Shown in pieces: positions 53,407 to 61,981 of a DNA stretch of 64,000 nucleotides (within the stretch, counting starts at the first letter, position 1; every line of letters starts with the position of its first letter). The notes under the pieces were generated by a model that did no database searches, was not told the origin of the DNA, and was given only the letters and a program-made list of their open reading frames with translations. Source of the stretch: Pseudomonadota bacterium (GTDB taxonomy: Bacteria > Desulfobacterota > Desulfobulbia > Desulfobulbales > Desulfocapsaceae); contig JAHJNL010000055.1 of the NCBI GenBank assembly GCA_018820855.1, positions 26,774 to 90,773 on the forward strand, in the 5' to 3' direction. The position numbers and the translations under genes were made by a program.

Positions 53407-54365
53407 TACCAATCCTTCTCTGTAATATTCTCTTCTTCCATCTTGAAGGAGAGCAGGGGCGGAGTAGCTTCAGGGTCTACTCCAGCCTCATATTTAAAAA
53501 TATCCCTGATTTCCTTGTTCATTTGCTGCTTGAGCATGAGAACAGGGATATCCACAGGGCAGGCACGCTGACATTCACCACATTCAGTGCATCGTCCTGC
53601 CAGATGATAGGCGTGAATAACCTGAAACATCAATTTATCACGCACATTGTTTTCCTGGGACAGCCAATGAGGATCACGACTTTCAGCCGCACAATGATCA
53701 CGGCAGACACATAATGGGCAGGCATTGCGACATGCATAACAACGGATGCAGCGGTCGAGCTCCTTAAGCCAGTAACCGAACCTCTCCGGGATCGAAAGTT
53801 TTTCAAAGGTCTCCAGTGCCTCATAATCAGCTTTCGCCGGGACAGCGTCCCCTATTTTGTCGCCAACAAAATAATCGCTGATAATCGCATCAGGGTATCT
53901 GCAGGAATGACATTTATCGGCAAGCATTTCTGACAGCTTCAATGAGTGGGCCTGATCACCGACAACAACTACCACTGACTTGTCAGATATATCACAGGAC
54001 TGCACATTGCCTACATGTCCCAAAGCTTTTTTGATTTTTGCCTGATCAACCACACCTGTGCAGGGAAAACCGAATATGGTTACATTTTCCCTGTCGATGA
54101 GTTTTTCCTGAAGCAGTTCAATCACTGAGCGACTATCACAGCCCTTGACCACAATTCCCACTTTTTTGCTACGCAGGCCAGGAAGGTACGTTGCCAGGTT
54201 GTGAACGCTGAGCGGACCTATCTCCAGCTTGTCTATATCTTCTTCCCTGCGGATAAAATGCGGTGTGGCATGCAGGGGATCAAAACTCCCGCACCAGCCG
54301 ATGACCACATCCAGCTCAGGCAGGGCCTTCCTGATGCTGTCTTTTAGTTCTTTTTGAAATTTCAC
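53406..54365 (-). CDS. flxC: FlxC, ferredoxin-type and FrhB-like subunit
   Basis: This protein has 319 residues from a GTG at 54365, which follows aaaggagaccag; the open frame runs 51 codons further upstream but those residues do not look like the family. The N-terminal half resembles the F420-hydrogenase beta (FrhB-like) fold (GIVVKGCDSRSVIELLQEKL, then NVTIFGFPCTGVVDQ). Two Cys motifs for 4Fe-4S clusters follow: CIRCYACRNACPLCVCRDHC and CTECGECQRACPVDIPVLML. In the Flx complex it would shuttle electrons between FlxB and HdrA/FlxD or ferredoxin. It lies 38 bp after flxD. Confidence 0.88.
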   Translation of the reverse strand: MKFQKELKDSIRKALPELDVVIGWCGSFDPLHATPHFIRREEDIDKLEIGPLSVHNLATYLPGLRSKKVGIVVKGCDSRSVIELLQEKLIDRENVTIFGFPCTGVVDQAKIKKALGHVGNVQSCDISDKSVVVVVGDQAHSLKLSEMLADKCHSCRYPDAIISDYFVGDKIGDAVPAKADYEALETFEKLSIPERFGYWLKELDRCIRCYACRNACPLCVCRDHCAAESRDPHWLSQENNVRDKLMFQVIHAYHLAGRCTECGECQRACPVDIPVLMLKQQMNKEIRDIFKYEAGVDPEATPPLLSFKMEEENITEKDW

Positions 54366-54403
54366 CTGGTCTCCTTTATTCGGCTCAGATCGTAGGTTAG
54401 CTC

Positions 54404-54868
54404 TTAGAGAGCTGCCTGCATAAGGCTGAGTGTATCCGAGGCTTCCGGTCCTACAATCTTTGGTGCCGGGCCGAGTTTGTGAATCTGTTCGGTGAATGAA
54501 GTCACCACCTGTTGCCAACGCTGACCTTCAGAGGCAGAAACCCAGGTATATTCAAACCGCCCCGGTTCATAACCGAGAATGGGGAGAAATTTGTGCATTA
54601 TTTCCAGCCTCCTGCGCGCGTAAAAATTGCCTTCTGCATAATGGCAATCCCTGGGATGGCACCCTGAAACCAGTACACCGTCAGCCCCATTCATCAATGC
54701 CTTTACGACGAACAGGGGATCAATTCTTCCTGAACAGGGGACCTTGATAATACGGAGATCCGTTGGTTGGTTAAAACGTCCAACTCCGGCAGTGTCGGCA
54801 CCGCCATAGGAACACCAGTTACAGAGAAAACCGACAATACGAAGTTCTTTACCTTCTAGAACTGGCAT
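54404..54868 (-). CDS. flxD: FlxD, MvhD-like 2Fe-2S subunit
   Basis: This 154-residue protein is of the MvhD/HdrA-linker type. FLCNWCSYGGADTAG, LRIIKVPCSGRIDPLFVVKA and GCHPRDCHYAEGNFYARRR carry the conserved cysteines of the 2Fe-2S centre that docks electrons on HdrA in methanogens. It overlaps the hdrA stop by 13 bp, so translation is coupled and stoichiometric expression is likely. In the ethanol-metabolism cluster it joins FlxABC to HdrABC. Confidence 0.93.
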   Translation of the reverse strand: MPVLEGKELRIVGFLCNWCSYGGADTAGVGRFNQPTDLRIIKVPCSGRIDPLFVVKALMNGADGVLVSGCHPRDCHYAEGNFYARRRLEIMHKFLPILGYEPGRFEYTWVSASEGQRWQQVVTSFTEQIHKLGPAPKIVGPEASDTLSLMQAAL

Positions 54869-56814
54869 AATGCATTAACCTCCGAAAGGATCTGATTGTC
54901 AGTGGCATGCTGGAGTTGCACGGCTCCCTGGGGACAGGTAGACGTACAGATACCGCAGCCCTGACATATTGTTTCAATTACATCCGCTTTGACCATACCA
55001 CGGAAATCAATCTCCTTGATGGCACCAAAAGGACAGGTTTGGATACATTTGCCGCATCCTATACAGCGCTTTATGTCGACAATTGAAACCTGCGGATCGC
55101 TTTCCAGTTGATCCTTGGAAAACAGGCCCAGCACCTTGGCAGCAGCGGCACTTCCCTGGCCTACTGACGACGGAATATCCTTGGGTCCCTGACAGGCACC
55201 GGCAAGATAGACGCCGGCAGTGTTGGTCTCTACAGGTTTGAGTTTGGGGTGTCCTTCCATGTAAAAGCCGTAAGAATCGTAGGAAATACGAAGCTTTTCA
55301 GCAAGTTCACTTGCTCCGGCGGAAGATTCAGCACCAACTGCGAGCACGACAAGATCCGCATCTACTTCCACCTGTGTCCCCATGAGTGTATCAGCACCTC
55401 GGACCAGCAGCTTATCACCCTTCGGATAGATCATGGAGACCCGGCCCCTGATATAATTGGTGTCGTATTCCTCCATGGCCCGGCGAGTGAACTCATCATA
55501 GAGTTTTCCTGTTGCCCGGATATCCATATAAAAAACGTAGCTCTGGGACTGAGGCAGATGATCTTTGGTCAAAATCGCCTGTTTGGCGGTGTACATGCAG
55601 CAAAACCCTGTACAATACGGCCTGCCCACAGATTTATCCCGGGAGCCCACGCACTGAATAAAAACGACATTTTTAGGCTCTTTGCCATCCGACGGGCGCT
55701 TAATGTGTCCTCCGGTCGGACCGGAGGCTGAAAGCATGCGTTCATACTGCAGAGAGGTGATAACATCGGGATACCGCCCCCCGCCATATTCTCCGTAGAC
55801 CGTCCAGTCAAAAAGGTCAAACCCTGTAGCCGTGACAATGGCTCCCACCTTTTCGGTGATAAATTCATCCTTCATTTCATAGTCAATACAGCCGGAAGGA
55901 CAAACCTTTGCACAGATCCCGCATTTGCCTTTTTTCAACATGGTACAGAATGCGGGATCAATCTTGGCCTTTTTGGGAATGGCCTGGGGAAAAGGGATAT
56001 TGATGGCTGTTGTCTTGCCTATCTCTTCATTAAACGTGTCCGTAGCTTTTTTACTGGGACATTTTTCCATACAGATACCGCAGCCTGTACAGTTTTTCCA
56101 ATCCACATAGGTTGCTTTCTTTTTGACCTTGATCTCGAAATTCCCCACATAGCCTTTTATTTCTTCAATTTCCGAATAGGCATACAGGGTAATATTAGGA
56201 TGCTGAGCCACATCAACCATTCTCGGGCCGAGAATACAGCTGGAACAGTCCACTGTAGGGAATGTTTTGTCCAGCTTAGCCATCTTGCCGCCGATGGTAG
56301 ACGTTTTTTCCACCATTACCACCTCGAGTCCGCCGTCGGCACAGTCAAGAGCCGCCTGAATTCCGGCAACACCGCCACCGATAATCAGGACCCTTTTATT
56401 GATAGTAAATTTTTTGGGATGAAGTGCCCGGTTACGCAACAACTTTTCAGTGGCCATTCGCACAAGATCAACAGACTTATTGGTGTTGGCCTCCCTATCC
56501 TTTCCGATCCAGGAAACATGTTCCCGTATGTTGGCCATTTCAAAAAGATATTTGTTCAATCCGGCCCGTTCAACAGTACGACGAAAAGTCTGCTCGTGCA
56601 TCCTGGGTGTACAGGAGGCCACAACAACACCGCCGAGATTATGTTCCTTGATGGCATCGACGATTTCATCCTGTCCCGGCTCGGAACAGGTGTACATTGT
56701 ATCTGTGGCAAAGACCACGCCCGGGAATTCCCTGGCAGCGGCAGCCACCGCAGCGGTATCCACCGTAGCCTCAATATTGCTTCCGCAATGGCAGACAAAG
56801 ACTCCAATTTTCAT
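54856..56814 (-). CDS. hdrA: Heterodisulfide reductase subunit A (flavin, bifurcation site)
   Basis: This protein has 652 residues. The FAD-binding Rossmann motif is VLIIGGGVAGIQAALDCADG, followed by the Cys cluster region FPTVDCSSCILGPRMVD. Ferredoxin domains carry CTGCGICMEKCP and CGICAKVCPSGCID in the middle and CIGCGKCIQTCPFGAIKE and CQGCGICTSTCPQGAVQ at the end. HdrA holds the bifurcating FAD of the soluble HdrABC complex. No selenocysteine codon is seen; the frame is continuous. It overlaps hdrB by 4 bp and flxD by 13 bp. In sulfate reducers the complex probably couples NADH oxidation to reduction of ferredoxin and a DsrC-type trisulfide or disulfide. Confidence 0.95.
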   Translation of the reverse strand: MKIGVFVCHCGSNIEATVDTAAVAAAAREFPGVVFATDTMYTCSEPGQDEIVDAIKEHNLGGVVVASCTPRMHEQTFRRTVERAGLNKYLFEMANIREHVSWIGKDREANTNKSVDLVRMATEKLLRNRALHPKKFTINKRVLIIGGGVAGIQAALDCADGGLEVVMVEKTSTIGGKMAKLDKTFPTVDCSSCILGPRMVDVAQHPNITLYAYSEIEEIKGYVGNFEIKVKKKATYVDWKNCTGCGICMEKCPSKKATDTFNEEIGKTTAINIPFPQAIPKKAKIDPAFCTMLKKGKCGICAKVCPSGCIDYEMKDEFITEKVGAIVTATGFDLFDWTVYGEYGGGRYPDVITSLQYERMLSASGPTGGHIKRPSDGKEPKNVVFIQCVGSRDKSVGRPYCTGFCCMYTAKQAILTKDHLPQSQSYVFYMDIRATGKLYDEFTRRAMEEYDTNYIRGRVSMIYPKGDKLLVRGADTLMGTQVEVDADLVVLAVGAESSAGASELAEKLRISYDSYGFYMEGHPKLKPVETNTAGVYLAGACQGPKDIPSSVGQGSAAAAKVLGLFSKDQLESDPQVSIVDIKRCIGCGKCIQTCPFGAIKEIDFRGMVKADVIETICQGCGICTSTCPQGAVQLQHATDNQILSEVNALCQF

Positions 56815-57716
56815 GCTGCCTTCTCCTTGATAGTTTCTTCGTTCGCCATGGCATCCAATAGTGTGCGGGGACTCACGCAGAGTTTGTTCATGCCCATTTC
56901 TTTTTCCGTCAGGCCCAGGGCCAGACCCAAAAGTTGGGTGAAGTAAAAAATCGGGATATTATGATGCGAACCGTTGGCATGGTTTATCTGGTTCTGACGC
57001 ATATCAAGATTCATCTGACACAGCGGACAGGCTGTAACAAGAGCTTTTGCTCCGATTGCATGGGCTGTATCGAGCAGTTTTCCAGACAATCGCATCACCA
57101 CGTCTTTACGCGGAATACCAAAGGATGCCCCGCAACATTCGACTTTTAAGGGAAATGGAACAACTGTTGCACCAAGCGCTTCCATGATGTTGTCCATTGC
57201 CATGGGATGTTCACTATCATCAAACTGCATGAGTTCAGCAGGCCGATTGAGAATGCATCCGTAATAGGCTCCGACAACCAGTCCTTTCAGTGGTCTCACC
57301 ACTTTTTTTCGTATATTTTCAATGCCGTAGTCTTCTACCAGTATCTGCAATACAGACTTTGTCGAAACTCTTGTGTCTGCAGGTTTATCGAGAAGTTTGT
57401 TCACCTTATTCCTGAAAGCCTCATCTTCCATCCTGTGTGTTGCCGTCTTCAGGTTGGCCAGACAGCTTGGACATGGGGTAATACAGGAATCCATTCCAAT
57501 TGAGGCAACTTGGTTAAGATTGCGGGCAGAGAGGGCTGATGACAAAGAATGGTCAACGGTGTGTGCCGGGGTGGAACCGCAACAGCTCCAATCTGGTACA
57601 TCGTTCAATTTTATATCCAGGGCCGCACAGACGGCGCGGCTTGACATATCATATTCAATGGAGGTTCCGGTGCTTGAACATCCGGGATAATAGGCGTAAT
57701 TCAAAGACGTATTCAT
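56811..57716 (-). CDS. hdrB: Heterodisulfide reductase subunit B
   Basis: This 301-residue protein has two CCG domains, each of the CX31-38CCGX33-34CXXC form. Visible parts are YYPGCSSTGTSIEYDMSSRA, SCCGSTPAHTVD, CPSCLANLK, then VECCGASFGIPRKD and CPLCQMNLD. These bind the two non-cubane 4Fe-4S clusters that cleave the heterodisulfide or a DsrC-like disulfide. It overlaps hdrC and hdrA by 4 bp each (ATGA). The C-terminus is short and ends in EKAA. Confidence 0.95.
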   Translation of the reverse strand: MNTSLNYAYYPGCSSTGTSIEYDMSSRAVCAALDIKLNDVPDWSCCGSTPAHTVDHSLSSALSARNLNQVASIGMDSCITPCPSCLANLKTATHRMEDEAFRNKVNKLLDKPADTRVSTKSVLQILVEDYGIENIRKKVVRPLKGLVVGAYYGCILNRPAELMQFDDSEHPMAMDNIMEALGATVVPFPLKVECCGASFGIPRKDVVMRLSGKLLDTAHAIGAKALVTACPLCQMNLDMRQNQINHANGSHHNIPIFYFTQLLGLALGLTEKEMGMNKLCVSPRTLLDAMANEETIKEKAA

Positions 57717-58273
57717 TTTGCGGACTCCTCCTTGAAACGCATGAAAATTTTCTCGACCTCTTTCTTGCCCTGCATTTCAGTAGGCTTGAAATGAATTTTT
57801 CCTTTAGGAAGCATTGTGGGACCTAAATCGATATCGGTCCAGAATCTTCCTGTGTGAGAGATGTAATTAACAAGCAGGCCTACTTCAAAGACCCTGCCGT
57901 TATTTTTCACGGAACTAAGAAAGGAATCCCAAAAGGTTTTGACCCTGCCTGTACCGCCATACCCTTCCCGACGGGCCATATGACGAAGCACATCCATGAT
58001 TCGAGCCACATCTATCTGATTGGGACAGCGGGCTGTGCAAGATTCACAAGTTGCGCAGAGCCACAGAGAGTTTGCTTTGAGAACTGTTTCTTTCTGACCA
58101 GCCTGGGTAAGTCGCATGATCTGGCTGACGCAAATGTCATATTCATCGGTATAAGGGCAGCCTGCGGTGCATTTTCCGCACTGGTAGCAAAGGTTGAGCT
58201 TCTGGCCGCTTTCCTCTTCAACTTCCTTGACAAATTCAGAGTTATAAGACGAATTAATATTAATAACTTTCAT
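57713..58273 (-). CDS. hdrC: Heterodisulfide reductase subunit C
   Basis: This 186-residue electron-transfer protein has two 4Fe-4S motifs (NLCYQCGKCTAGCPYTDEYD and LWLCATCESCTARCPNQIDV). The start at ATG 58273 begins MKVININSSY; the frame extends 14 codons upstream without family sequence, and the ribosome site is weak. HdrC moves electrons from HdrA to HdrB. It follows adh after 217 bp that hold a terminator-like hairpin, so its level may be set by read-through. Confidence 0.93.
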   Translation of the reverse strand: MKVININSSYNSEFVKEVEEESGQKLNLCYQCGKCTAGCPYTDEYDICVSQIMRLTQAGQKETVLKANSLWLCATCESCTARCPNQIDVARIMDVLRHMARREGYGGTGRVKTFWDSFLSSVKNNGRVFEVGLLVNYISHTGRFWTDIDLGPTMLPKGKIHFKPTEMQGKKEVEKIFMRFKEESAK

Positions 58274-58423
58274 TGTATTACGAGCCGCCTTTTCGCTGTC
58301 GGTGCAGCGTTTCAAATGTAAAAAGCATCATTTGCCTGATTGCACTCCCTGCAAAGCATGTGCATTTCAAACAATGCAGACAACACCTATGCGGAGTGTT
58401 ACCTGGTGTATCTGTCTATGTAA

Positions 58424-58468
58424 TAAAGGGGAAAGGCGGGATGCAGGCCGTAGCAGACCTGCATCCCG
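58424..58468 (-). terminator. Hairpin between adh and hdrC (attenuating terminator)
   Basis: cgggatgcagg (58437-58447) and cctgcatcccg (58458-58468) pair perfectly with a 10-base loop, and the minus strand continues into cctttccccttta. It lies 22 bp after the adh stop. A partial stop would let adh be made in excess over the hdr-flx subunits. Confidence 0.65.
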
Positions 58469-58490
58469 TAAGAAATACGGCGTTGCTTCT

Positions 58491-59672
58491 TTACATTGCA
58501 GCTTTGTAAATAGCGGCGACATCCGCATCCTTAGGCAACCTTGGGTTAGTGAAACCACAGGCATCCTTCTGTGCATTACCGGTCATAACTGCGATATCTT
58601 TTTCCTGTACATCCTTACCGTAGCGTTTTCCTAATGCAACGAGACCTGAAGGGATACCAACGTCGGAGGACAGTTTTTTAATTGCTTCCAGAGCAAGCTC
58701 TGCTGCATCGCGAGTAGAAAGCCCCTCAACGTTTTCACCCATAAGCTGAGCAATTTTTACGAAACGATCCAACTTGGCGATCAGGTTGAATTTCTCTACG
58801 TGAGGCAGAAGGATGGCATTACACTCGCCATGAGGCAGGTCATAGAAACCACCAAGCTGATGAGCCATTGCGTGGACATGACCAAGACTTGCATTATTGA
58901 AAGCCATACCGGCAAGATACTGAGCAAAACACATACCTTCACGGGCAACGATGTCACCACCGTTAGCTACTGCAGGACGGAGGTGTTGGGCAATAAGCTC
59001 AATGGCTTTTTCAGCAGCACAATCGGTCATTGGAGTAGCGATGGTAGAAACATAGGCTTCAACTGCATGGGTCAATGCATCCATACCGGTTGCAGCGGTC
59101 AGTGCAGGAGGCATACCCATCATAAGAAGAGGATCATCAAGGGCGATACCTGGGGTTACACGCCAGTCAACGATAGCCATTTTTACTTTACGACTGGTGT
59201 CTGTGATGATACAGAAACGGGTCATTTCAGAAGCGGTACCTGCTGTGGTGTTAACCGCAACATAGGGAGGCATCGGTTTTTTAGACATGTCAACGCCTTC
59301 GTAATCCTGGATTACTCCGCCGTTAGCAACTACCAGCCCAACTCCTTTACCACAATCGTGAGAACTGCCACCGCCCAAGGTAATAAGGCTATCGCATTTG
59401 TTATCCCGATAAATCTTCACGCCATCATGAACATTTTTGTCTGTTGGGTTAGGAATTGTATCATCATATACGACGTACGCCATGCCAGCTTCGTCAAGGA
59501 GATCAGTGATCTGCTTGGTGATACCTGCACCGGTGATACCTTTGTCGGTAACCACAAGAGGTTTGGTTCCACCGAGAGATTTGATTTTGGCAGGAATCTC
59601 TTTGTGAGCGCCAATACCGATAAGAGTTACACTGGGGATAAAAAATCCGTAAACTTGTTCTTGAACAGCCAT
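58491..59672 (-). CDS. adh: Iron-containing alcohol dehydrogenase
   Basis: This 393-residue enzyme of the Fe-ADH (type III) family has LITLGGGSSHDCGKGVGLVV (nucleotide-binding GGGSxxD), VNTTAGTASEMTRFCII and the metal-binding stretch GMDALTHAVEAYVSTIATPM. The histidines GHVHAMAHQLGGFYDLPHGE bind iron. It interconverts ethanol and acetaldehyde with NAD. The ribosome site is aaggatgg at 9 bp. A near-perfect sigma-54 promoter lies about 90 bp upstream. In Desulfovibrio vulgaris the same gene precedes hdr-flx and is used in ethanol metabolism, which fits this order. Confidence 0.96.
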   Translation of the reverse strand: MAVQEQVYGFFIPSVTLIGIGAHKEIPAKIKSLGGTKPLVVTDKGITGAGITKQITDLLDEAGMAYVVYDDTIPNPTDKNVHDGVKIYRDNKCDSLITLGGGSSHDCGKGVGLVVANGGVIQDYEGVDMSKKPMPPYVAVNTTAGTASEMTRFCIITDTSRKVKMAIVDWRVTPGIALDDPLLMMGMPPALTAATGMDALTHAVEAYVSTIATPMTDCAAEKAIELIAQHLRPAVANGGDIVAREGMCFAQYLAGMAFNNASLGHVHAMAHQLGGFYDLPHGECNAILLPHVEKFNLIAKLDRFVKIAQLMGENVEGLSTRDAAELALEAIKKLSSDVGIPSGLVALGKRYGKDVQEKDIAVMTGNAQKDACGFTNPRLPKDADVAAIYKAAM

Positions 59673-59758
59673 AATGTACCATCCTTCGTTTGAGATAATG
59701 AGTTGAACTGCATTTCCATCGTTTCAGTTTGGATCCAAAAACTGCGCACACTATACAT

Positions 59759-59775
59759 AGCAATTGGCGTGCCAA
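59759..59775 (-). promoter_or_regulatory. Sigma-54 promoter of adh
   Basis: On the minus strand TTGGCACGCCAATTGCT matches consensus TGGCACG-N4-TTGCW completely, with 10 bp between GG and GC. It lies 87 bp upstream of the adh start and points at it. Confidence 0.9.
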
Positions 59776-59828
59776 GACACTATTTCTCATAATTTCGTAA
59801 CGTTATGCGTAATTTCAAGAATAACGAA

Positions 59829-59976
59829 GGGACAAAAGGTCCCCACAATAAGCAGAAGGGTCTTGGGTGAAATTCAATTCTCTGCAATGAAGCGTGCTGG
59901 ATACCCTGTGAGAAACGGGACTTAGAACGAACGGGACATAATGAAACAGCAGAAAGGCAAGAACGGGTCATAATGA
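59829..59976 (-). promoter_or_regulatory. Candidate activator sites upstream of the adh sigma-54 promoter
   Basis: Three direct repeats AACGGGAC, AACGGGAC and AACGGGTC begin at 59914, 59930 and 59962, spaced 16 and 32 bp. Two of them extend to gaacgggacataatga and gaacgggtcataatga. The last contains the palindrome GGTCATAATGACC (59966-59978). A further palindrome gggac/gtccc lies at 59829-59843. All sit 54-220 bp upstream of the -24 element, where an enhancer-binding protein would act. Confidence 0.55.
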
Positions 59977-60059
59977 CCGCCTGTTCCGCAGACCAAAGAA
60001 AGGAACAGAGGAAGGGAGTTTTTTTTGTGACTGACTATTCAGAGAGGGCAGCTAAGAGG

Positions 60060-60094
60060 CTTAGGGCTTAGGGCTTAGGGCTTAGGGCTTAGGG
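60060..60094. repeat. Heptanucleotide tandem array (CTTAGGG)5
   Basis: Five perfect copies of CTTAGGG run without interruption between adh's upstream region and the tupC 3' end. No open frame crosses it. The rest of the gap to tupC holds nothing further that I recognise. Confidence 0.95.
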
Positions 60095-60220
60095 AAAAGA
60101 TAACAAGATGAAGATCAAACAGTTATTGATTTTTATCCGGGCAGATCAAACAGCAGCAATCACATTGTTTGGCCTTTGGCCATCAATCTGTTGTTACCTT
60201 CTGCCTATTCCACATTGTTC

Positions 60221-61246
60221 TCAACTGGATAGAGTTACAGCATCCTGAGGTATTGAGACAACAACCGTATCGCCGATACCGGGACGGAGGAAATTATATT
60301 TCCCGCGTGTAAGAATAACAGTCAAAAGGAATCCGACAGTTACCACGACTCGGATCCTACCTGACTCTTCCATAAGCTGAAGGATCTTACCCTGAAGACA
60401 ATTGGCAGCCCCCGTGGTCGTTTCACCGGTATGTAACTCAATCTTTTCCGGATCAATAAAAACACGTGCCTTACCGATCGGAGATTTGAATCTGGTGGCT
60501 GATAGGAAGATCCATGCGCTTTCAGTAATGCTGCAGCGCACCTGTTTATCCTTTTCAGGCTCTATCCTGCATGGAAAGGTGTTTTCATAACTTGTCGAGA
60601 CGAGATGTCCTTCATTAAGGACAAGGGTATGGTGGGCCAGTCCTGCAGCAAGAAGACGATCATGGGTGGTGAAAACAATACTTATCTTTTTATTTTCATT
60701 GATCTGTTTAAGCAGGGCGACAATGGCAGCCTGATTTTCAATATCAACACTGGCAGTGGGCTCATCACAGAGAAACACCATGGGAGAAAGAGCAAGTGCC
60801 CGGGCCAGTGCAATACGCTGGGTTTCACCACCTGACAGATTGTGAGCCGGTTCATGTTTAAACGAAGCCATGTCCACCAGATCAAGCACCTCGTCAATGA
60901 CACGTTCCCTTTCCGCCCTTTCCACCTTTCTTATTTTTAACCCGAACTCCAGATTGTTATACACAGAGGTAGTGAAAAGGACCGGGTACTGATCCAGAAC
61001 AACAACCTCTTTCCGCAAAAGCAGCAAATCCGTTTCGTGAAAGCGAACAGCTTTACCGAAAAAGTTAAGACGGCCTGAAGTAGGTTGATCCAGAAAACCA
61101 AGGATATTCAGGAGAGTGGTCTTGCCTGCACCATTGGGGCCAAGCAAGCCATAGATCCGACCGGCCTCAAGCTCCAGATGATCAATATCCAAAATGGTCC
61201 GACCGTTAATGGATTTGCTTACATTATGAATCGAATACACTTTCAT
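60221..61246 (-). CDS. tupC: Tungstate ABC transporter ATP-binding protein
   Basis: This protein has 341 residues. The ATPase domain (1-230) has Walker A GLLGPNGAGKTTLLNILG, signature NLSGGETQRIALARALA and Walker B VFLCDEPTASVDIENQ. The C-terminal 110 residues form a TOBE-like oxyanion-binding domain (KARVFIDPEKIELHTGETTT). Such domains allow trans-inhibition by bound tungstate or molybdate in related importers. It overlaps tupB by 4 bp. The neighbouring TupA, not ModA, type makes tungstate the likely substrate. Confidence 0.92.
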   Translation of the reverse strand: MKVYSIHNVSKSINGRTILDIDHLELEAGRIYGLLGPNGAGKTTLLNILGFLDQPTSGRLNFFGKAVRFHETDLLLLRKEVVVLDQYPVLFTTSVYNNLEFGLKIRKVERAERERVIDEVLDLVDMASFKHEPAHNLSGGETQRIALARALALSPMVFLCDEPTASVDIENQAAIVALLKQINENKKISIVFTTHDRLLAAGLAHHTLVLNEGHLVSTSYENTFPCRIEPEKDKQVRCSITESAWIFLSATRFKSPIGKARVFIDPEKIELHTGETTTGAANCLQGKILQLMEESGRIRVVVTVGFLLTVILTRGKYNFLRPGIGDTVVVSIPQDAVTLSS

Positions 61247-61938
61247 GTGCGGTATTTGCCCTGAAAAAAGTGAAAAAGGATATTCATACCAAAACTCAGG
61301 GTCATCAACACAATACCCAAAGCCACCGCAAGGGAGAAGGCACCTTTATCATATTCAAGTGCCATGGCTGTGGTCATGGTCCGGGTAAATCCTTTGATAT
61401 TGCCGCCCAGCATCATTGAGATACCAATCTCGGAAATCACCCGGCCAAACGCAGCCACGATGGCTGCCGTTATCCCGAAGCGAGCCTCAAACAGAATAAC
61501 CTTCGCTGTCTGTATCCGGTTGGCACCCAAAGTCATGGCTGTGCGACGGTAACGATCGTCTATCCGGCTGATGGCCGCGATTGTTAAGGCACTGACCAAC
61601 GGGATAATTAAAATTACCTGACCTATGATTATGGCCTTTTGCGTATACAGCAGGTCAAGGGGTCCGAAAACTCCTCGCCGTGAAATAAAGGCATAGACAA
61701 ACAGACCGATAACAACGGTGGGCAACGCCAATGAGGTGTTTAACACGGTGATGAGCATGGCCTTACCGGGGAACCGCCGTAACGCGATGAAAAATCCGGT
61801 CGGTACCCCGACAAGTCCAGCAAGGACGGTGGAGACGCAGCTCACCTGCAATGAAACCATGACAATGGTCAGCATTTCCCTGTCGAGAGAACAGACAAGT
61901 AAAATGGCAGACTGAAGGCTGTCAACAAAAATATCCAC
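61243..61938 (-). CDS. tupB: Tungstate ABC transporter permease
   Basis: This 231-residue inner-membrane protein has about five or six segments (VSLQVSCVSTVLAGLVGVPT, ALPTVVIGLFVYAFISRRGV). The permease EAA loop near RRTAMTLGANRIQTAKVIL matches the TupB/WtpB type. GTG at 61938 is the start, behind caggataag at 9 bp. It lies 43 bp after tupA and overlaps tupC by 4 bp. Confidence 0.92.
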   Translation of the reverse strand: MDIFVDSLQSAILLVCSLDREMLTIVMVSLQVSCVSTVLAGLVGVPTGFFIALRRFPGKAMLITVLNTSLALPTVVIGLFVYAFISRRGVFGPLDLLYTQKAIIIGQVILIIPLVSALTIAAISRIDDRYRRTAMTLGANRIQTAKVILFEARFGITAAIVAAFGRVISEIGISMMLGGNIKGFTRTMTTAMALEYDKGAFSLAVALGIVLMTLSFGMNILFHFFQGKYRT

Positions 61939-61981
61939 TAGGTCTTATCCTGATATATACTGAAAAAAGAACACGCTGCCT

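Noticed and set aside
58800..59693. 297-codon open frame opposite adh
   Set aside because: It is antisense to the iron alcohol dehydrogenase and rich in His, Cys and Asn as expected of a shadow frame.
59860..59882. tcttgggtgaaattc, resembling an inner part of element B
   Set aside because: Too short and gapped to call a third copy.
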